Assembly: GCA_015056085.1 (NCBI GenBank)
Contig: SVHA01000001.1
Location: 434,001 to 498,000, forward strand
Reading direction: 5' to 3'
From: Clostridiales bacterium
Lineage (GTDB): Bacteria; Bacillota; Clostridia; Christensenellales; Aristaeellaceae
Length of the DNA: 64,000 nt
The notes under the pieces are model-generated. The model did not search any database. It saw only the letters and a list, made by a program, of their open reading frames with translations, and had not been told where the DNA came from. This document shows positions 43,412 through 52,419 of the stretch, one piece after another. Numbering within the stretch: position 1 is the first letter of the stretch; every line of letters begins with the position of its first letter. The position numbers and the translations under genes are program-made.

Positions 43412-44497
43412 TTGACGCTTTCCCCTGATGCCCGTCAGGCCAAGCTCAACGATTTTTACGCCTACGCCCAGTCCGCTGGCTCCCTGACTTGCGGGGAGAT
43501 CATGGACCGCGTATCCGACCTTCAGCTGGACGCCGAGGAGATGGACAAGCTCCTGGCTGTTCTGGAGGCCATGGATGTCAAAATCATCAACGAGCGCGAT
43601 GGCGGCGCCCCCGCCCAGACCGAAGAGCCGGAGCCTGTGATTGACGACTCCCTGGCGGACTCAGCAGCCATTGACGACCCGGTCAGGATGTACCTCAAGG
43701 ACATCGGCAAGTTCCCGCTGCTGACCGGCGAGGAAGAACTGTCCATCGCCCAGCAGCTGGCCGACGGCACCCCTGAAGAGCAGGAAGAAGCCCGCCGCCG
43801 CCTGTCGGAGGCGAATCTGCGCCTGGTGGTGTCCATTGCCAAGCGCTATGTGGGCCGTGGTATGCTGCTGCTGGATCTGATTCAGGAAGGCAATCTGGGC
43901 CTGATCAAGGCCGTGGAGAAGTTCGACTACCGCAAGGGCTTCAAGTTCTCCACCTATGCCACCTGGTGGATCCGCCAGGCCATCACCCGTGCTATTGCCG
44001 ACCAGAGCCGCACCATCCGCATTCCAGTGCACATGGTGGAAACCATCAACAAACTCATCCGCATCAGCCGCCAGCTGCTGCAGGAACTGGGCCGTGAGCC
44101 CACCCAGGAAGAGATTGCCGCCCGCATGGGCATCACCGTGCAGAAGGTGCAGGAAATCACCAAGATCGCCCAGGAGCCCGTCTCCCTGGAGAGCCCCATC
44201 GGTGAGGAAGAAGACAGCCATCTGGGTGATTTTATCGCTGACAGCAACGCTGTTTCCCCCGATGAAGCCGCTTATTCCGTGCTGATGCATCAGCAGCTCC
44301 AGGAAGTGCTGGCGACCCTCACCCCCAGAGAACGTGAGGTCCTTGCCCTGCGCTACGGCCTGCCCGATGGCCGTGAACGCACCCTGGAAGAAGTCGGCAA
44401 GGAATTCAACGTCACCCGTGAGCGCATCCGTCAGATCGAAGCCAAGGCTGTTCGCAAGCTGCGCCAGTCCAGCCGCCTGAGCAAACTCATGGGCTGA
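43412..44497 (+). CDS. rpoD: Primary sigma factor RpoD/SigA, tandem paralog 1
   Basis: 361 residues, short primary-type sigma factor. It has region 1.1 (residues 1-60), the region 1.2 motif [17 protein letters not shown], and regions 2.1-2.4 with [35 protein letters not shown] and [16 protein letters not shown]. Region 3 and region 4.2 ([20 protein letters not shown]) follow. Starts with TTG at 43412; AAAGGAGAGG is upstream and no ATG fits. The extreme C-terminus ([16 protein letters not shown]) departs from the usual [11 protein letters not shown] ending, which the second copy keeps. Confidence 0.93.
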   Translation: MTLSPDARQAKLNDFYAYAQSAGSLTCGEIMDRVSDLQLDAEEMDKLLAVLEAMDVKIINERDGGAPAQTEEPEPVIDDSLADSAAIDDPVRMYLKDIGKFPLLTGEEELSIAQQLADGTPEEQEEARRRLSEANLRLVVSIAKRYVGRGMLLLDLIQEGNLGLIKAVEKFDYRKGFKFSTYATWWIRQAITRAIADQSRTIRIPVHMVETINKLIRISRQLLQELGREPTQEEIAARMGITVQKVQEITKIAQEPVSLESPIGEEEDSHLGDFIADSNAVSPDEAAYSVLMHQQLQEVLATLTPREREVLALRYGLPDGRERTLEEVGKEFNVTRERIRQIEAKAVRKLRQSSRLSKLMG

Positions 44498-44568
44498 TGC
44501 CCCTCCCCTTTGGGAAAACGCCGCTGTCATCCGCTGTGCCCACCCCTGTGCTGAAAGGAGGATGCCCC

Positions 44569-45663
44569 TTGAGCCTTTCAACCGATGATCGCCAGGCCAA
44601 GCTCAACGACTTGTACGAGTATGCCAAAAAGCAAGGTACGATGGCATACAAGGAAGTGCTGGACCGTCTTAGCGAAATGTACATTGAGCCGGACCAGGTG
44701 GAAAAGGTGCTGGAGACGCTGGAAGCCCTGGGGGTTGCCATCATCAGCGAGAACGACCCTGCTGCCCCGCCGGAAACCGCCGCTGTGCCCATCGCCTCCG
44801 ATGCGGAGATCACCGATGGCATCGGCGCCGATGACCCGGTGAGGATGTATCTGAAGGAAATCGGCAAGGTGCCCCTGCTGACCGCCGAGGAAGAGCGGGA
44901 AGTGGCGGAAGCCCTGGAATCCGAAAATGAAGAAGTCCGGGACGCCGCACGGCGCAAATTGTCTGAATCCAACCTGCGACTGGTAGTATCCATCGCCAAG
45001 CATTATGTGGGCCGTGGAATGCAGTTCCTGGATCTGATTCAGGAAGGCAACCTGGGCCTGATCAAGGCCGTGGAGAAGTTTGACTACCACAAGGGCTTCA
45101 AATTCTCCACCTACGCCACCTGGTGGATCAGGCAGGCCATCACCCGCGCCATTGCCGATCAGGCCCGCACGATCCGCATTCCCGTGCACATGGTGGAAAC
45201 CATCAACCGCCTCATCCGGGTCAGCCGCCAGTTGCTCCAGCAATTGGGCCGGGAGCCTACCCCTGAAGAGATCGGCGCTGAAATGGGCCTGTCCGAAGCC
45301 AAGGTGAGGGAGATCATCAAGATCGCCCAGGAGCCTGTGTCGCTGGAGACGCCCATCGGCGAGGAAGAAGACAGCCATCTGGGCGATTTCCTGCCCGATG
45401 ACGGCTCGCCTGCGCCCTCTGAAGCCGCCAGCCTGACGCTGATGCGGGAAGACCTCAACGAGGTGCTCGCTTCCCTCTCCGACAGGGAGGAAAAGGTGCT
45501 CCGCCTGCGCTTTGGTCTGGATGACGGACGCCAGCGCACGCTGGAAGAAGTGGGCCGGGAATTCAATGTGACCCGTGAGCGCATCCGGCAGATTGAGGCC
45601 AAGGCACTGAGGAAAATCAAGCATCCCAGCAGGAGCAAAAAACTGCGGGATTATGTGGACTGA
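44569..45663 (+). CDS. rpoD: Primary sigma factor RpoD/SigA, tandem paralog 2
   Basis: 364 residues, 71 bases after paralog 1 and collinear with it from the first residues ([19 protein letters not shown] versus [19 protein letters not shown]). Regions 2.4 and 4.2 are nearly identical between the copies; most differences lie in the 1.1 region, the 1.2-2.1 linker ([19 protein letters not shown]) and region 3. The C-terminus [16 protein letters not shown] matches canonical SigA, so this is the better candidate for the housekeeping factor. It also begins with TTG (44569), spaced about 7 bases from AAAGGAGG. Confidence 0.93.
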   Translation: MSLSTDDRQAKLNDLYEYAKKQGTMAYKEVLDRLSEMYIEPDQVEKVLETLEALGVAIISENDPAAPPETAAVPIASDAEITDGIGADDPVRMYLKEIGKVPLLTAEEEREVAEALESENEEVRDAARRKLSESNLRLVVSIAKHYVGRGMQFLDLIQEGNLGLIKAVEKFDYHKGFKFSTYATWWIRQAITRAIADQARTIRIPVHMVETINRLIRVSRQLLQQLGREPTPEEIGAEMGLSEAKVREIIKIAQEPVSLETPIGEEEDSHLGDFLPDDGSPAPSEAASLTLMREDLNEVLASLSDREEKVLRLRFGLDDGRQRTLEEVGREFNVTRERIRQIEAKALRKIKHPSRSKKLRDYVD

Positions 45664-45677
45664 CCAAACGAATCATG

Positions 45678-45713
45678 CACCCTGCCGACCAACCATTGCG
45701 GCAGGGTGTTTCT
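45678..45713 (+). terminator. Terminator of the dgt-dnaG-rpoD-rpoD unit
   Basis: CACCCTGCCG (45678-45687) and CGGCAGGGTG (45699-45708), 11-base loop, then TTTCTT. Confidence 0.82.
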
Positions 45714-45744
45714 TGCAGGAGGCACTGCCTCCCGGAGGTAGATC

Positions 45745-46428
45745 ATGCTGGATGAACGCCTGACACTGGCGGCACAACTGTATCAGCCCTGCACCCTGGG
45801 CGCCGACATCGGCACCGACCATGGGTATCTGCCCTGCGAACTGCTGAAATCAGGCGTTTGTGAGCGGATGATTCTGGCGGACGTGAGCCCGCTGGCCATC
45901 CGCCGGGCCCAGGCCCAGGTGGAAAAGGAACACCTGCAGGACCGGGCGCAGATCGTCTGCGCTGACGGTCTCAGCGCCATCACGTTTCCCTGCGGCTGCG
46001 TGTCCATCATGGGCATGGGCGGGGAAACCATGGCGGGCATCCTGATGCGGGGGCAGGACAAACTGTCCGGCGCCGTGCTGGTGCTTTCCGCCCACACGGA
46101 ATTGCATCTGGTGCGCCAGGCCATCATGGATATCGGCTACCACATCACGAAAGAGGAACTGTGCCGCTCCGGCGGGCGCTTCTATGTGTTCTGGCGGGCA
46201 GAAGCCGGCGCTGAAGCATTGACCGACGAGGAAATCCGCCACGGAAAGCTGCTGACCCAGAGCCAATCGCCCCTTTTGAAGGAATACTTCGCCTGGCGCA
46301 AGCGGGTGCTGGAAAACAAACTTACCGGCCTGAAATGCGCCGCCGTGCCGGATGAAGCTGCCCTTGCCCAAACCACCCAGGAAGCGGCCTATTACGCCGA
46401 GAAACTGAAGGAGGAATCACCATGCTGA
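45745..46428 (+). CDS. trmK: tRNA (adenine(22)-N1)-methyltransferase
   Basis: 227 residues. TrmK methylates A22 of tRNA in Gram-positives. SAM-binding GADIGTDHGYLPCEL near residue 20 and the family motif MGMGGETMAGIL near 92 are present, with a C-terminal coiled coil (LLKEYFAWRKRVLENK). CGGAGGT is upstream of ATG 45745. The 3' end overlaps the Nif3-like gene by 7 bases, the usual trmK-nif3 pairing in Firmicutes. Confidence 0.95.
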   Translation: MLDERLTLAAQLYQPCTLGADIGTDHGYLPCELLKSGVCERMILADVSPLAIRRAQAQVEKEHLQDRAQIVCADGLSAITFPCGCVSIMGMGGETMAGILMRGQDKLSGAVLVLSAHTELHLVRQAIMDIGYHITKEELCRSGGRFYVFWRAEAGAEALTDEEIRHGKLLTQSQSPLLKEYFAWRKRVLENKLTGLKCAAVPDEAALAQTTQEAAYYAEKLKEESPC

Positions 46429-47180
46429 CCGTCCGTCAGGTGTACGATTTCATCAATGAATACGCCCCCTTTGACACACAGGAAGCCTTCGACAACGCAG
46501 GGCTGCTGGTGGGCCACCCCGACACGGAAGTGACGGGCGTCCTGTTTGCCATGGACGTGACCGACAAGGTGCTGGACGAGGCCGAAAAACTGGGCGTGAA
46601 CCTCATCGTGACCCACCACCCCATGATGTTTGCGCCCCGCAAGCGTCTGGTGGAGACGGATCACGAAGCCGCCATGCTCTGCCGGATGATCCGCAGCCGC
46701 ACGGCGCTGATTTCTGCCCACACCAATCTGGATCAGGCCCAGGGCGGCGTCAATGACGCACTGGCGGGCCGTCTGGGCCTGCAAAACGTCACCATACCCG
46801 ACGAGGCAGCCTATCTGCGCCTGGGGAACCTCCCCTGCCCCATGGCCGCCGGGGAATTCGCCAAGCTGGTATCCCAGCGTCTGAGCACGGTGGTGCGGCT
46901 GATGGGCCCCGAAGACAAGGTCATCCGCAACGTGGCAGTGTGTTCCGGCTCCGGCAGCGACTACTGGCAGGCCGCCCGGGGCGCTGACGCCTTCGTGACC
47001 GGCGAAGTGCGCCATCATCATGCCCTGTCAGCCGCTGCGGAGGGCATGGTCATGCTGGAAGCGGGGCATCACAGCACCGAGGAGCCGGGCATCTTTGCCC
47101 TGGCGGATGCTTTACAAAAATGGGAAAATGCGGTACAATATAGGGTGTGCATACACAAGTCCCAGGTGGGCGCATATTGA
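46422..47180 (+). CDS. Nif3-like dinuclear metal-centre protein (YqfO family)
   Basis: 252 residues. Metal-binding motifs THHPMMF near residue 66, HTNLDQAQGGVND near 103 and, at the C-terminus, EAGHHSTE. These proteins form hexameric toroids with two metals per active site; a GTP-cyclohydrolase or phosphohydrolase activity has been proposed, but the physiological substrate is not settled. No PII/CutA-like insertion is present, so this is the short form. Overlaps trmK. Confidence 0.93.
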   Translation: MLTVRQVYDFINEYAPFDTQEAFDNAGLLVGHPDTEVTGVLFAMDVTDKVLDEAEKLGVNLIVTHHPMMFAPRKRLVETDHEAAMLCRMIRSRTALISAHTNLDQAQGGVNDALAGRLGLQNVTIPDEAAYLRLGNLPCPMAAGEFAKLVSQRLSTVVRLMGPEDKVIRNVAVCSGSGSDYWQAARGADAFVTGEVRHHHALSAAAEGMVMLEAGHHSTEEPGIFALADALQKWENAVQYRVCIHKSQVGAY

Positions 47181-47218
47181 TTATCCTGCGCCGTGAGGCG
47201 TATTTCAGGAGGTAAACT

Positions 47219-47923
47219 ATGGATCAGTTGGCAATGTTGTGGGAATACCAGCAGGAGGACATGAAGGCGGAGCGCCTGGCGAAGGAAATGCGCCGTGACC
47301 CTGTCCGTCAGAAGCTGGAAGCCGACCGCAACCTGTATCAGGAAAAGCAGAAGCAGCACAAGCAGATTGAGGCACAGGTGGCCATGATGTCCGACCGCAA
47401 GGACGCCATCCGGGACGCCATCGCCCGCTGCGAAGAGCAGCTCAAGGCGCTGACCGATCGCTTTGAAACCAATCCTCCCGAGGATCTGGAAGGCATCCGT
47501 GCCCTCCTGGCCGAAGTGAATCGCTGCAAGGACAACATCGTGTCCTATGAAAACGAAATGAAGCGCATGGTGAAGGAATCCAACGATTACGAAACCCGCC
47601 AGCGCAGCATCCGCCACGAGGCAGCCAAGGCCCGCGCCGAATTCGAGCAGCTCAAGGTGCAGTATGAGAAGGATCAGCCCGCCAAGAAGGCCGCGCTGGA
47701 CGCCCAGCGAAACGCCGTCAAGGCCAAGGCGGAAGGCATCGATGCGGCGCTGATGGAAAGGTACATGACCATCCGCAAGCACATCCTGCCGCCCATGGCT
47801 CGCCTGATGGGCGACCAGTGCAGCGGCTGCAACACCGCCCAGCCCTCCGCCCTGCTGAGGAAAATCCGCAGCGAAGGCGACATCGTGGAATGCGAGACCT
47901 GCGGCCGCCTCATCATCCAGTAA
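47219..47923 (+). CDS. Coiled-coil protein with C4 zinc ribbon (CdsZ-like)
   Basis: 234 residues. The first 170 are charged heptad-rich helices (EKQKQHKQIEAQVAMM, VNRCKDNIVSYENEMKRM) forming an antiparallel coiled coil. The C-terminus is a zinc ribbon, CSGCNT...ECETCGRLI. This architecture is widespread downstream of nif3 in bacteria and resembles CT398/FlgZ-type proteins; it is thought to bind protein or nucleic-acid partners. AGGAGGT precedes ATG 47219. Confidence 0.87.
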   Translation: MDQLAMLWEYQQEDMKAERLAKEMRRDPVRQKLEADRNLYQEKQKQHKQIEAQVAMMSDRKDAIRDAIARCEEQLKALTDRFETNPPEDLEGIRALLAEVNRCKDNIVSYENEMKRMVKESNDYETRQRSIRHEAAKARAEFEQLKVQYEKDQPAKKAALDAQRNAVKAKAEGIDAALMERYMTIRKHILPPMARLMGDQCSGCNTAQPSALLRKIRSEGDIVECETCGRLIIQ

Positions 47924-48094
47924 ACATCAGTCAGCGACAGACTTTCTGCCGCTGATTTTTTCTTGCCCCGGGAAAAAGGCGCTGTGACAAAAAAGAATCG
48001 CCCGGCCTGCATTGCGGGTCGGGCGGGTTTTGCGGAATGGTGGGAAAGTGGCTGCATTGTTTGCATACAAAGCAGCAGAAAACAACTCTGCAAC
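47924..48094. terminator. Intergenic region with a weak terminator-like hairpin
   Basis: CGCCCGGCC/GGGTCGGGCG (about 47999-48024) followed by GGTTTTG could end the plus-strand zinc-ribbon transcript. The right half of the region is clearly lower in GC and leads into the acetyltransferase pair. Confidence 0.45.
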
Positions 48095-48676
48095 TTAAAA
48101 CACCTTTTCCAACACAACCACATCAAAATCTTGTCCTTCTTCTGCCTCTTCTTCCTTGCTTCGCTTCAGTTCATAAAATCCAAGTTTACGGGCGCAGCCA
48201 AGCATCCGTTCATTTCCACTCCTTGTTTTCATCACGAAACGGCATTCGCCCAAACTGCGATAATAATTCATGAATGCCAACAGAGCCTTCGTGCCAAAGC
48301 CTTTACCCCAACAGTCCATTTCGCATATTTCTATGCCAAGTTCCCTGACAGATTGATTGTCCACAGCATTCTTTTTAGGATCAATGGACTCCCACGGCTT
48401 ATTTTCATAGTTTGCGTCCAGAAAAAAGGACGATACAGAGCCAATATGCTTTCCATCCACCTCGATTTGAAAGCGCCAGCGAATGCTCTTTTCATCCATG
48501 CTGCTGATGATTTCCTGCATATCTTTGCGCAGCTCATCCGCATCCACTTTTTTCATTGTCATTCCGGGCGCTTCTGCCTGAAACCATTCTGTTTGTTCAT
48601 TCGTCCAGCGAACTTCATCATCCACATCTGATATCTGATAATCCCGCAGCGTGATACCCTCAAACTCAATCCTCAC
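48095..48676 (-). CDS. GNAT acetyltransferase, RimJ/RimL-like
   Basis: 193 residues. ITLRDYQISDVDDEVRWTNE at the N-terminus, strands around HIGSVSSFF, and the acetyl-CoA loop region CWGKGFGTKALLAFMNYYRS identify a GNAT of the RimJ/L type. It ends in a Glu/Asp-rich segment (RSKEEEAEEGQDFDV). Start is GTG 48676, with GGGAGG upstream. Base composition is lower than the neighbourhood: the 60 bases 48121-48180 contain 24 G/C. Substrate unknown. Separated by 18 bases from another GNAT gene upstream. Confidence 0.8.
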   Translation of the reverse strand: MRIEFEGITLRDYQISDVDDEVRWTNEQTEWFQAEAPGMTMKKVDADELRKDMQEIISSMDEKSIRWRFQIEVDGKHIGSVSSFFLDANYENKPWESIDPKKNAVDNQSVRELGIEICEMDCWGKGFGTKALLAFMNYYRSLGECRFVMKTRSGNERMLGCARKLGFYELKRSKEEEAEEGQDFDVVVLEKVF

Positions 48677-48694
48677 TTGTGTTTTGTCCTCCCG

Positions 48695-49141
48695 TCAAGG
48701 CCTCCGTTTTTTCCGATACACATAGTTGATCAGTTCATCTTCCTGCGTGGTGGGAACAAATCCCGCTTTCTCAAACAGCCGCCGTGATGCGGCGTTTGTT
48801 TCATCAACGGAAATCTCGATCTGGTCACAGCCCAGTCCGAAAACGTCATTTTGAATATCCCTTGCGATTTTCAAGCCAAGGCCACGCCTCTGAAATTCAG
48901 AAAAAACGAGAATCACCATCGCCAGCACGGAATCATGCTTTTCAAGGTGAATGGTGCCTACCAGCGTATCGCCATCGTATACCTTATAGAAATACACGTT
49001 TTCTGTGCTGGTGACATATTCAAAGTAGCGGTCACTGAGGCTGATAAACCGGGCAATTTCCGGCAGGAGATAAACCTGCAGCATTTGGGGAATATCCCTA
49101 TCGGTTTGGGACTGCAGCCTTATGTAATTCAGGCCATGCAC
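48695..49141 (-). CDS. GNAT-family N-acetyltransferase
   Basis: 148 residues. Acetyl-CoA-binding loop EFQRRGLGLKIARDI and the C-terminal NAASRRLFEKAGFV are textbook GNAT features. Start GTG 49141, preceded by AAGGCGG, 31 bases after the gatB stop on the same strand. Lower GC and different codon choice than gatB suggest that this gene and the next arrived together by transfer. Substrate unknown. Confidence 0.8.
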   Translation of the reverse strand: MHGLNYIRLQSQTDRDIPQMLQVYLLPEIARFISLSDRYFEYVTSTENVYFYKVYDGDTLVGTIHLEKHDSVLAMVILVFSEFQRRGLGLKIARDIQNDVFGLGCDQIEISVDETNAASRRLFEKAGFVPTTQEDELINYVYRKKRRP

Positions 49142-49172
49142 GGTTTTTTCACCGCCTTACTCCGATCATTTG

Positions 49173-50609
49173 TTATTCCTCCTCCAGCGCCTGCTCCATC
49201 ACCTGCCGCATCAGCACTGGGTTGGCCTTACCGTCGGACAGTGCCATGGCAGCACCCATGAGGGCGTTTTTCAGGGAAAGTTTGCCCTTGCGGTAGCCTT
49301 CCAGCAGGTCAGGATGCTCTGCCATGGCCTGCTGTACCAGTTGCCGCAGCAATTCAGGGTCGCTGATCTGCTTCAGGCCCAGCCGCTCCACGCACTGCGC
49401 CGGGGTTTCCTCCCGGCCCCACAGTTCGGCAATGACTTTTTTGGCGCTGCCCTGGCTGATGTCGCCGTGGGCCGCCATGTCGGCAATCTGCGAAAGGGCC
49501 GCTTCCGACAGGAGGATGTCGCCGTCCTCGCCGTCCATCAGGCGGAACACCTCGCCCACCATGAGATTCGCCATGAGCGCCGCATCCCGGGACATTCCGG
49601 CGGCTTTTTCGAAGTATTCCGCCACTTTGCGGGTGACGGTCAGCTTGTCCGCCGTCTGGGCGGATAGGCCGTATTCCTTCATGTACCGTGCCTTGCGGAT
49701 GTCAGGCATCTCCGGCAGTTCCCTTTCCCACAGGGACAGTTCTTCCTTGGATAGCCGCAGGGCCGTCAAATCCGGTTCAGGGAAATAGCGGTAGTCGTCG
49801 GCGTTCTCCTTGCGGCGCATCAGCACCGTTTCGCCGGTACGGGCATCCAGCCGCCGGGTTTCCTGGCAGACCGCTTCGCCCTCAATCTGCATCAGCACCT
49901 GCCGGCGATACTCCGCCTCGATGGCCTTTTCCACCGCCGAGAAGGAATTCAGATTCTTCATTTCCGTGCGGGTGCCCATGGGCTGACCGGGCAGGCGCAC
50001 CGACAGATTCACATCACACCGCAGGGAGCCTTCCTGCATTTTGCAGTCGGAAACGCCGGTGTAGGCGATGATCTGCCGCAGTTTCCGCAGGTATTCCACC
50101 GCTTCCTGGGGCGCAGAAATATCCGGCTCGGAGACGATCTCAATCAGCGGCACACCGCAGCGGTTGCCGTCCAGCAGCGTGCCGCCCTCGACATGGAGCA
50201 GCTTGCCTGCGTCCTCTTCCATGTGGATGCGGGTGATGCCGATGGTCTTTTCCCCGTCGGGCGTGGAAATCACCACATGACCGCCCGTGCACAGGGGGAA
50301 ATCAAACTGGGTGATCTGATAGCCCTTGGGCAAATCGGGATAGAAGTAATTCTTGCGGTCAAAGCGGGAGTATTCATGCACCGTGCAGTTCAGCGCCATG
50401 CCCGCCAGAGCAGCATAATGCACCGCTTCCCGGTTGAGGAAGGGCAGCGCGCCTGGATACCCCATGCAGACCTCGCAGCACTGGGTGTTGGGCGGCGCAC
50501 CGTAGTCCGTCTTGCAGCGACAGAAGGCCTTGGTGCGGGTTTTCAGTTCCACATGAACTTCCAGACCCACCACCATTTCATAGCCGTGGAGAGGCTTCCA
50601 TGCGCTCAT
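49173..50609 (-). CDS. gatB: Asp/Glu-tRNA amidotransferase subunit B
   Basis: 478 residues, the tRNA-binding kinase-like subunit of GatCAB, which turns Glu-tRNA(Gln) and/or Asp-tRNA(Asn) into the amidated forms. GYEMVVGLEVHVEL, the zinc cysteines in CRCKTDYGAPPNTQCCEVC, and the YqeY-like tail domain (ALMGAAMALSDGKANPVL) are present. ATG 50609 overlaps the gatA stop by 4 bases; GGAGGGGG is upstream. Confidence 0.96.
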   Translation of the reverse strand: MSAWKPLHGYEMVVGLEVHVELKTRTKAFCRCKTDYGAPPNTQCCEVCMGYPGALPFLNREAVHYAALAGMALNCTVHEYSRFDRKNYFYPDLPKGYQITQFDFPLCTGGHVVISTPDGEKTIGITRIHMEEDAGKLLHVEGGTLLDGNRCGVPLIEIVSEPDISAPQEAVEYLRKLRQIIAYTGVSDCKMQEGSLRCDVNLSVRLPGQPMGTRTEMKNLNSFSAVEKAIEAEYRRQVLMQIEGEAVCQETRRLDARTGETVLMRRKENADDYRYFPEPDLTALRLSKEELSLWERELPEMPDIRKARYMKEYGLSAQTADKLTVTRKVAEYFEKAAGMSRDAALMANLMVGEVFRLMDGEDGDILLSEAALSQIADMAAHGDISQGSAKKVIAELWGREETPAQCVERLGLKQISDPELLRQLVQQAMAEHPDLLEGYRKGKLSLKNALMGAAMALSDGKANPVLMRQVMEQALEEE

Positions 50610-52024
50610 GCTTCGTCCCCCTCCTCCAGCGCTCTGCCCATGCGGCACAGCGTTTTTTCCATGAAAGGCGCCGCCGTCAGTTGTACCGCAAGCGTCAGGC
50701 TGTTTTTTGCCCGGCCGAAGGGCACGCTCATGGCGGGCAGGCCCGTCAGATTTTGCGACACGGTAAACCTGTCCTGCTGATATTCCGTCACCGGCTCCAT
50801 GCCTTGGCTGATTTCCCAGGGCATCACCGGCGATACGGGCGACAGCACCACATCCACCCGGCGGAAGGCGTCCAGCCACGCCTGCCGCACCTGACGCCGC
50901 ACGTTCTGCGCCCGATTGTAGAGCCCTTCGTGATACCCGGCGCTGAGAGCGCAGGCGCCCAGCATCAGCCGCCGCTTGACCTCCGCACCCAGACCCTCTT
51001 CCCTCGACAGGACATACACATCCTCCGGAGTGAGGGCGTTTTCCGCCCGGCGACCATAGCGCACGCCGTCATACCGGGCCAGATTGGAGGAAGCCTCCGC
51101 CGCCGACAGCACATAATAGGCCGCCAGGGCGTCTTGCTCGCCGGGAATGGCGATGTCAGCGACTTCAGCGCCCATGCTTTTCAGCACCTGCGCCGCATGA
51201 AGCAGATTCTGCCTGATTTCTTCGTCCATGTCGCCCTGCAAAAGCAACCCCACCCGCAGGCCGTGAATGCCTTCCTGCGGCGTAAAATCCTCCCCCTGTT
51301 CAGCCCAACAGGTGGCGTCCCGTCCATCCTTGCCGGCAATCACCGAGAGAATCATCCCGGCATCCTCCACCGTGAGGGCGAGGATGCCCACCTGCTCCAG
51401 CGAGGACGCAAAGGCCGTCAAGCCGTATCGGCTGACCCTGCCGTAGGTGGGTTTGAGACCCACTACGCCGCAGAAGGCCGCCGGCTGCCGCACGGAGCCG
51501 CCGGTATCGCTGCCCAATGCAAAGGCAGCCTCCCCTGCTGCCACCGCCGCCGCCGAGCCGCCGGAGGACCCGCCCGCCACAAGAGCGGTATTCTGCGGAT
51601 TCCTTGCAGCACCAAAAGCGCCCCGGGTGGTGGACGACCCCATGGCGAATTCGTCCATGTTCGTCTTGCCCAGCAGCACACAGCCCGCTTCCTGCAGGCG
51701 ACGCCAGACAGTGGCGTCATAGGGCGGGATGAAGTTTTCCAGTATCCGGGAAGCACAGGTGGTGGCGATTCCTTTGGTGCAAATATTGTCCTTCAGGGCC
51801 ATGGGAATGCCACAAAGGGGATGCACTTTTCCGGCCTTGCGGCGCTGATCCGCTGCCCGGGCAGCAGCGAGGGCTGCTGCCTCCGTCACGGTGAGGAAAG
51901 CGCCGATGTGCGCGTCCCGGCGTTTGATTTCATTCAGATACTTTTTCGTCAGCGCAAGGGAGGTGGTTTCGCCCCGGTCAAGGGCGGCACTGAGTGCGCG
52001 GACGGAAACTCTCGTGTCCTTCAC
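50606..52024 (-). CDS. gatA: Asp/Glu-tRNA amidotransferase subunit A
   Basis: 472-residue amidase that releases ammonia from Gln for the transamidation. The Ser-cisSer-Lys triad lies in GIPMALKDNIC (Lys), GGSSGGSAAAVAAGEAAFAL (cis-Ser and the amidase signature) and GSDTGGSVRQPAAF (nucleophile Ser). GTG 52024 was chosen because GGGAGGA sits 7 bases upstream; TTG 52030 would touch that site. 13 bases after gatC. Confidence 0.95.
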   Translation of the reverse strand: MKDTRVSVRALSAALDRGETTSLALTKKYLNEIKRRDAHIGAFLTVTEAAALAAARAADQRRKAGKVHPLCGIPMALKDNICTKGIATTCASRILENFIPPYDATVWRRLQEAGCVLLGKTNMDEFAMGSSTTRGAFGAARNPQNTALVAGGSSGGSAAAVAAGEAAFALGSDTGGSVRQPAAFCGVVGLKPTYGRVSRYGLTAFASSLEQVGILALTVEDAGMILSVIAGKDGRDATCWAEQGEDFTPQEGIHGLRVGLLLQGDMDEEIRQNLLHAAQVLKSMGAEVADIAIPGEQDALAAYYVLSAAEASSNLARYDGVRYGRRAENALTPEDVYVLSREEGLGAEVKRRLMLGACALSAGYHEGLYNRAQNVRRQVRQAWLDAFRRVDVVLSPVSPVMPWEISQGMEPVTEYQQDRFTVSQNLTGLPAMSVPFGRAKNSLTLAVQLTAAPFMEKTLCRMGRALEEGDEA

Positions 52025-52037
52025 AGCCAATCCTCCC

Positions 52038-52310
52038 TCATGTCACAGCGCCCAGGGTGTTGGGCAGACGGATGTACTCCCCTTCCCTGTCCGGGGCCTG
52101 CTGCAAAAGCGTCTCCCGGTCCAGGGAGGGCATAACCATGTCCTCCCCCAGGGGCATGGGGGGGTCTTCCTGCCAGGAATGCTCCCCGCAGGGCTTCATT
52201 TCCAGGGCAAAGTCCATGAGCCGGGCCATTTCTTCCTCATGGGCCGGATTGGCCTTGAGGCGCATCAACGCCGCCATGTCCTCCGCCGTCATCATCCGCT
52301 TTGTGTCCAT
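52038..52310 (-). CDS. gatC: Asp/Glu-tRNA amidotransferase subunit C
   Basis: 90 residues, normal for GatC, which wraps around GatA and stabilises GatAB. The N-terminal helix MMTAEDMAALMRLKANPAHE and the C-terminal belt LDRETLLQQAPDREGEYIRL match the family. Sequence conservation in GatC is low; position before gatA supports the call. ATG 52310 follows GGAGGG. A strong promoter lies 26-54 bases upstream of the start codon. Confidence 0.88.
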   Translation of the reverse strand: MDTKRMMTAEDMAALMRLKANPAHEEEMARLMDFALEMKPCGEHSWQEDPPMPLGEDMVMPSLDRETLLQQAPDREGEYIRLPNTLGAVT

Positions 52311-52335
52311 CGTGTCCCTCCTGATCATTGATTCC

Positions 52336-52364
52336 ATCATATCACCCGTGGGAGCGGATGTCAA
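52336..52364 (-). promoter_or_regulatory. gatCAB promoter
   Basis: Minus strand: perfect TTGACA (complement of 52359-52364), 17 bases, TATGAT (complement of 52336-52341). Confidence 0.85.
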
Positions 52365-52372
52365 CGGCACAG

Positions 52373-52400
52373 AAAAACTCCCCGCCGGAATGGCGGGGAG
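52373..52400 (-). terminator. Terminator of the 5'-nucleotidase gene
   Basis: CTCCCCGCC/GGCGGGGAG (52379-52400), five-base loop, followed on the minus strand by TTTTTC. It sits just upstream of the gatC promoter and separates the two units. Confidence 0.88.
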
Positions 52401-52419
52401 CGGGGTTTCGAAGGGAGGG

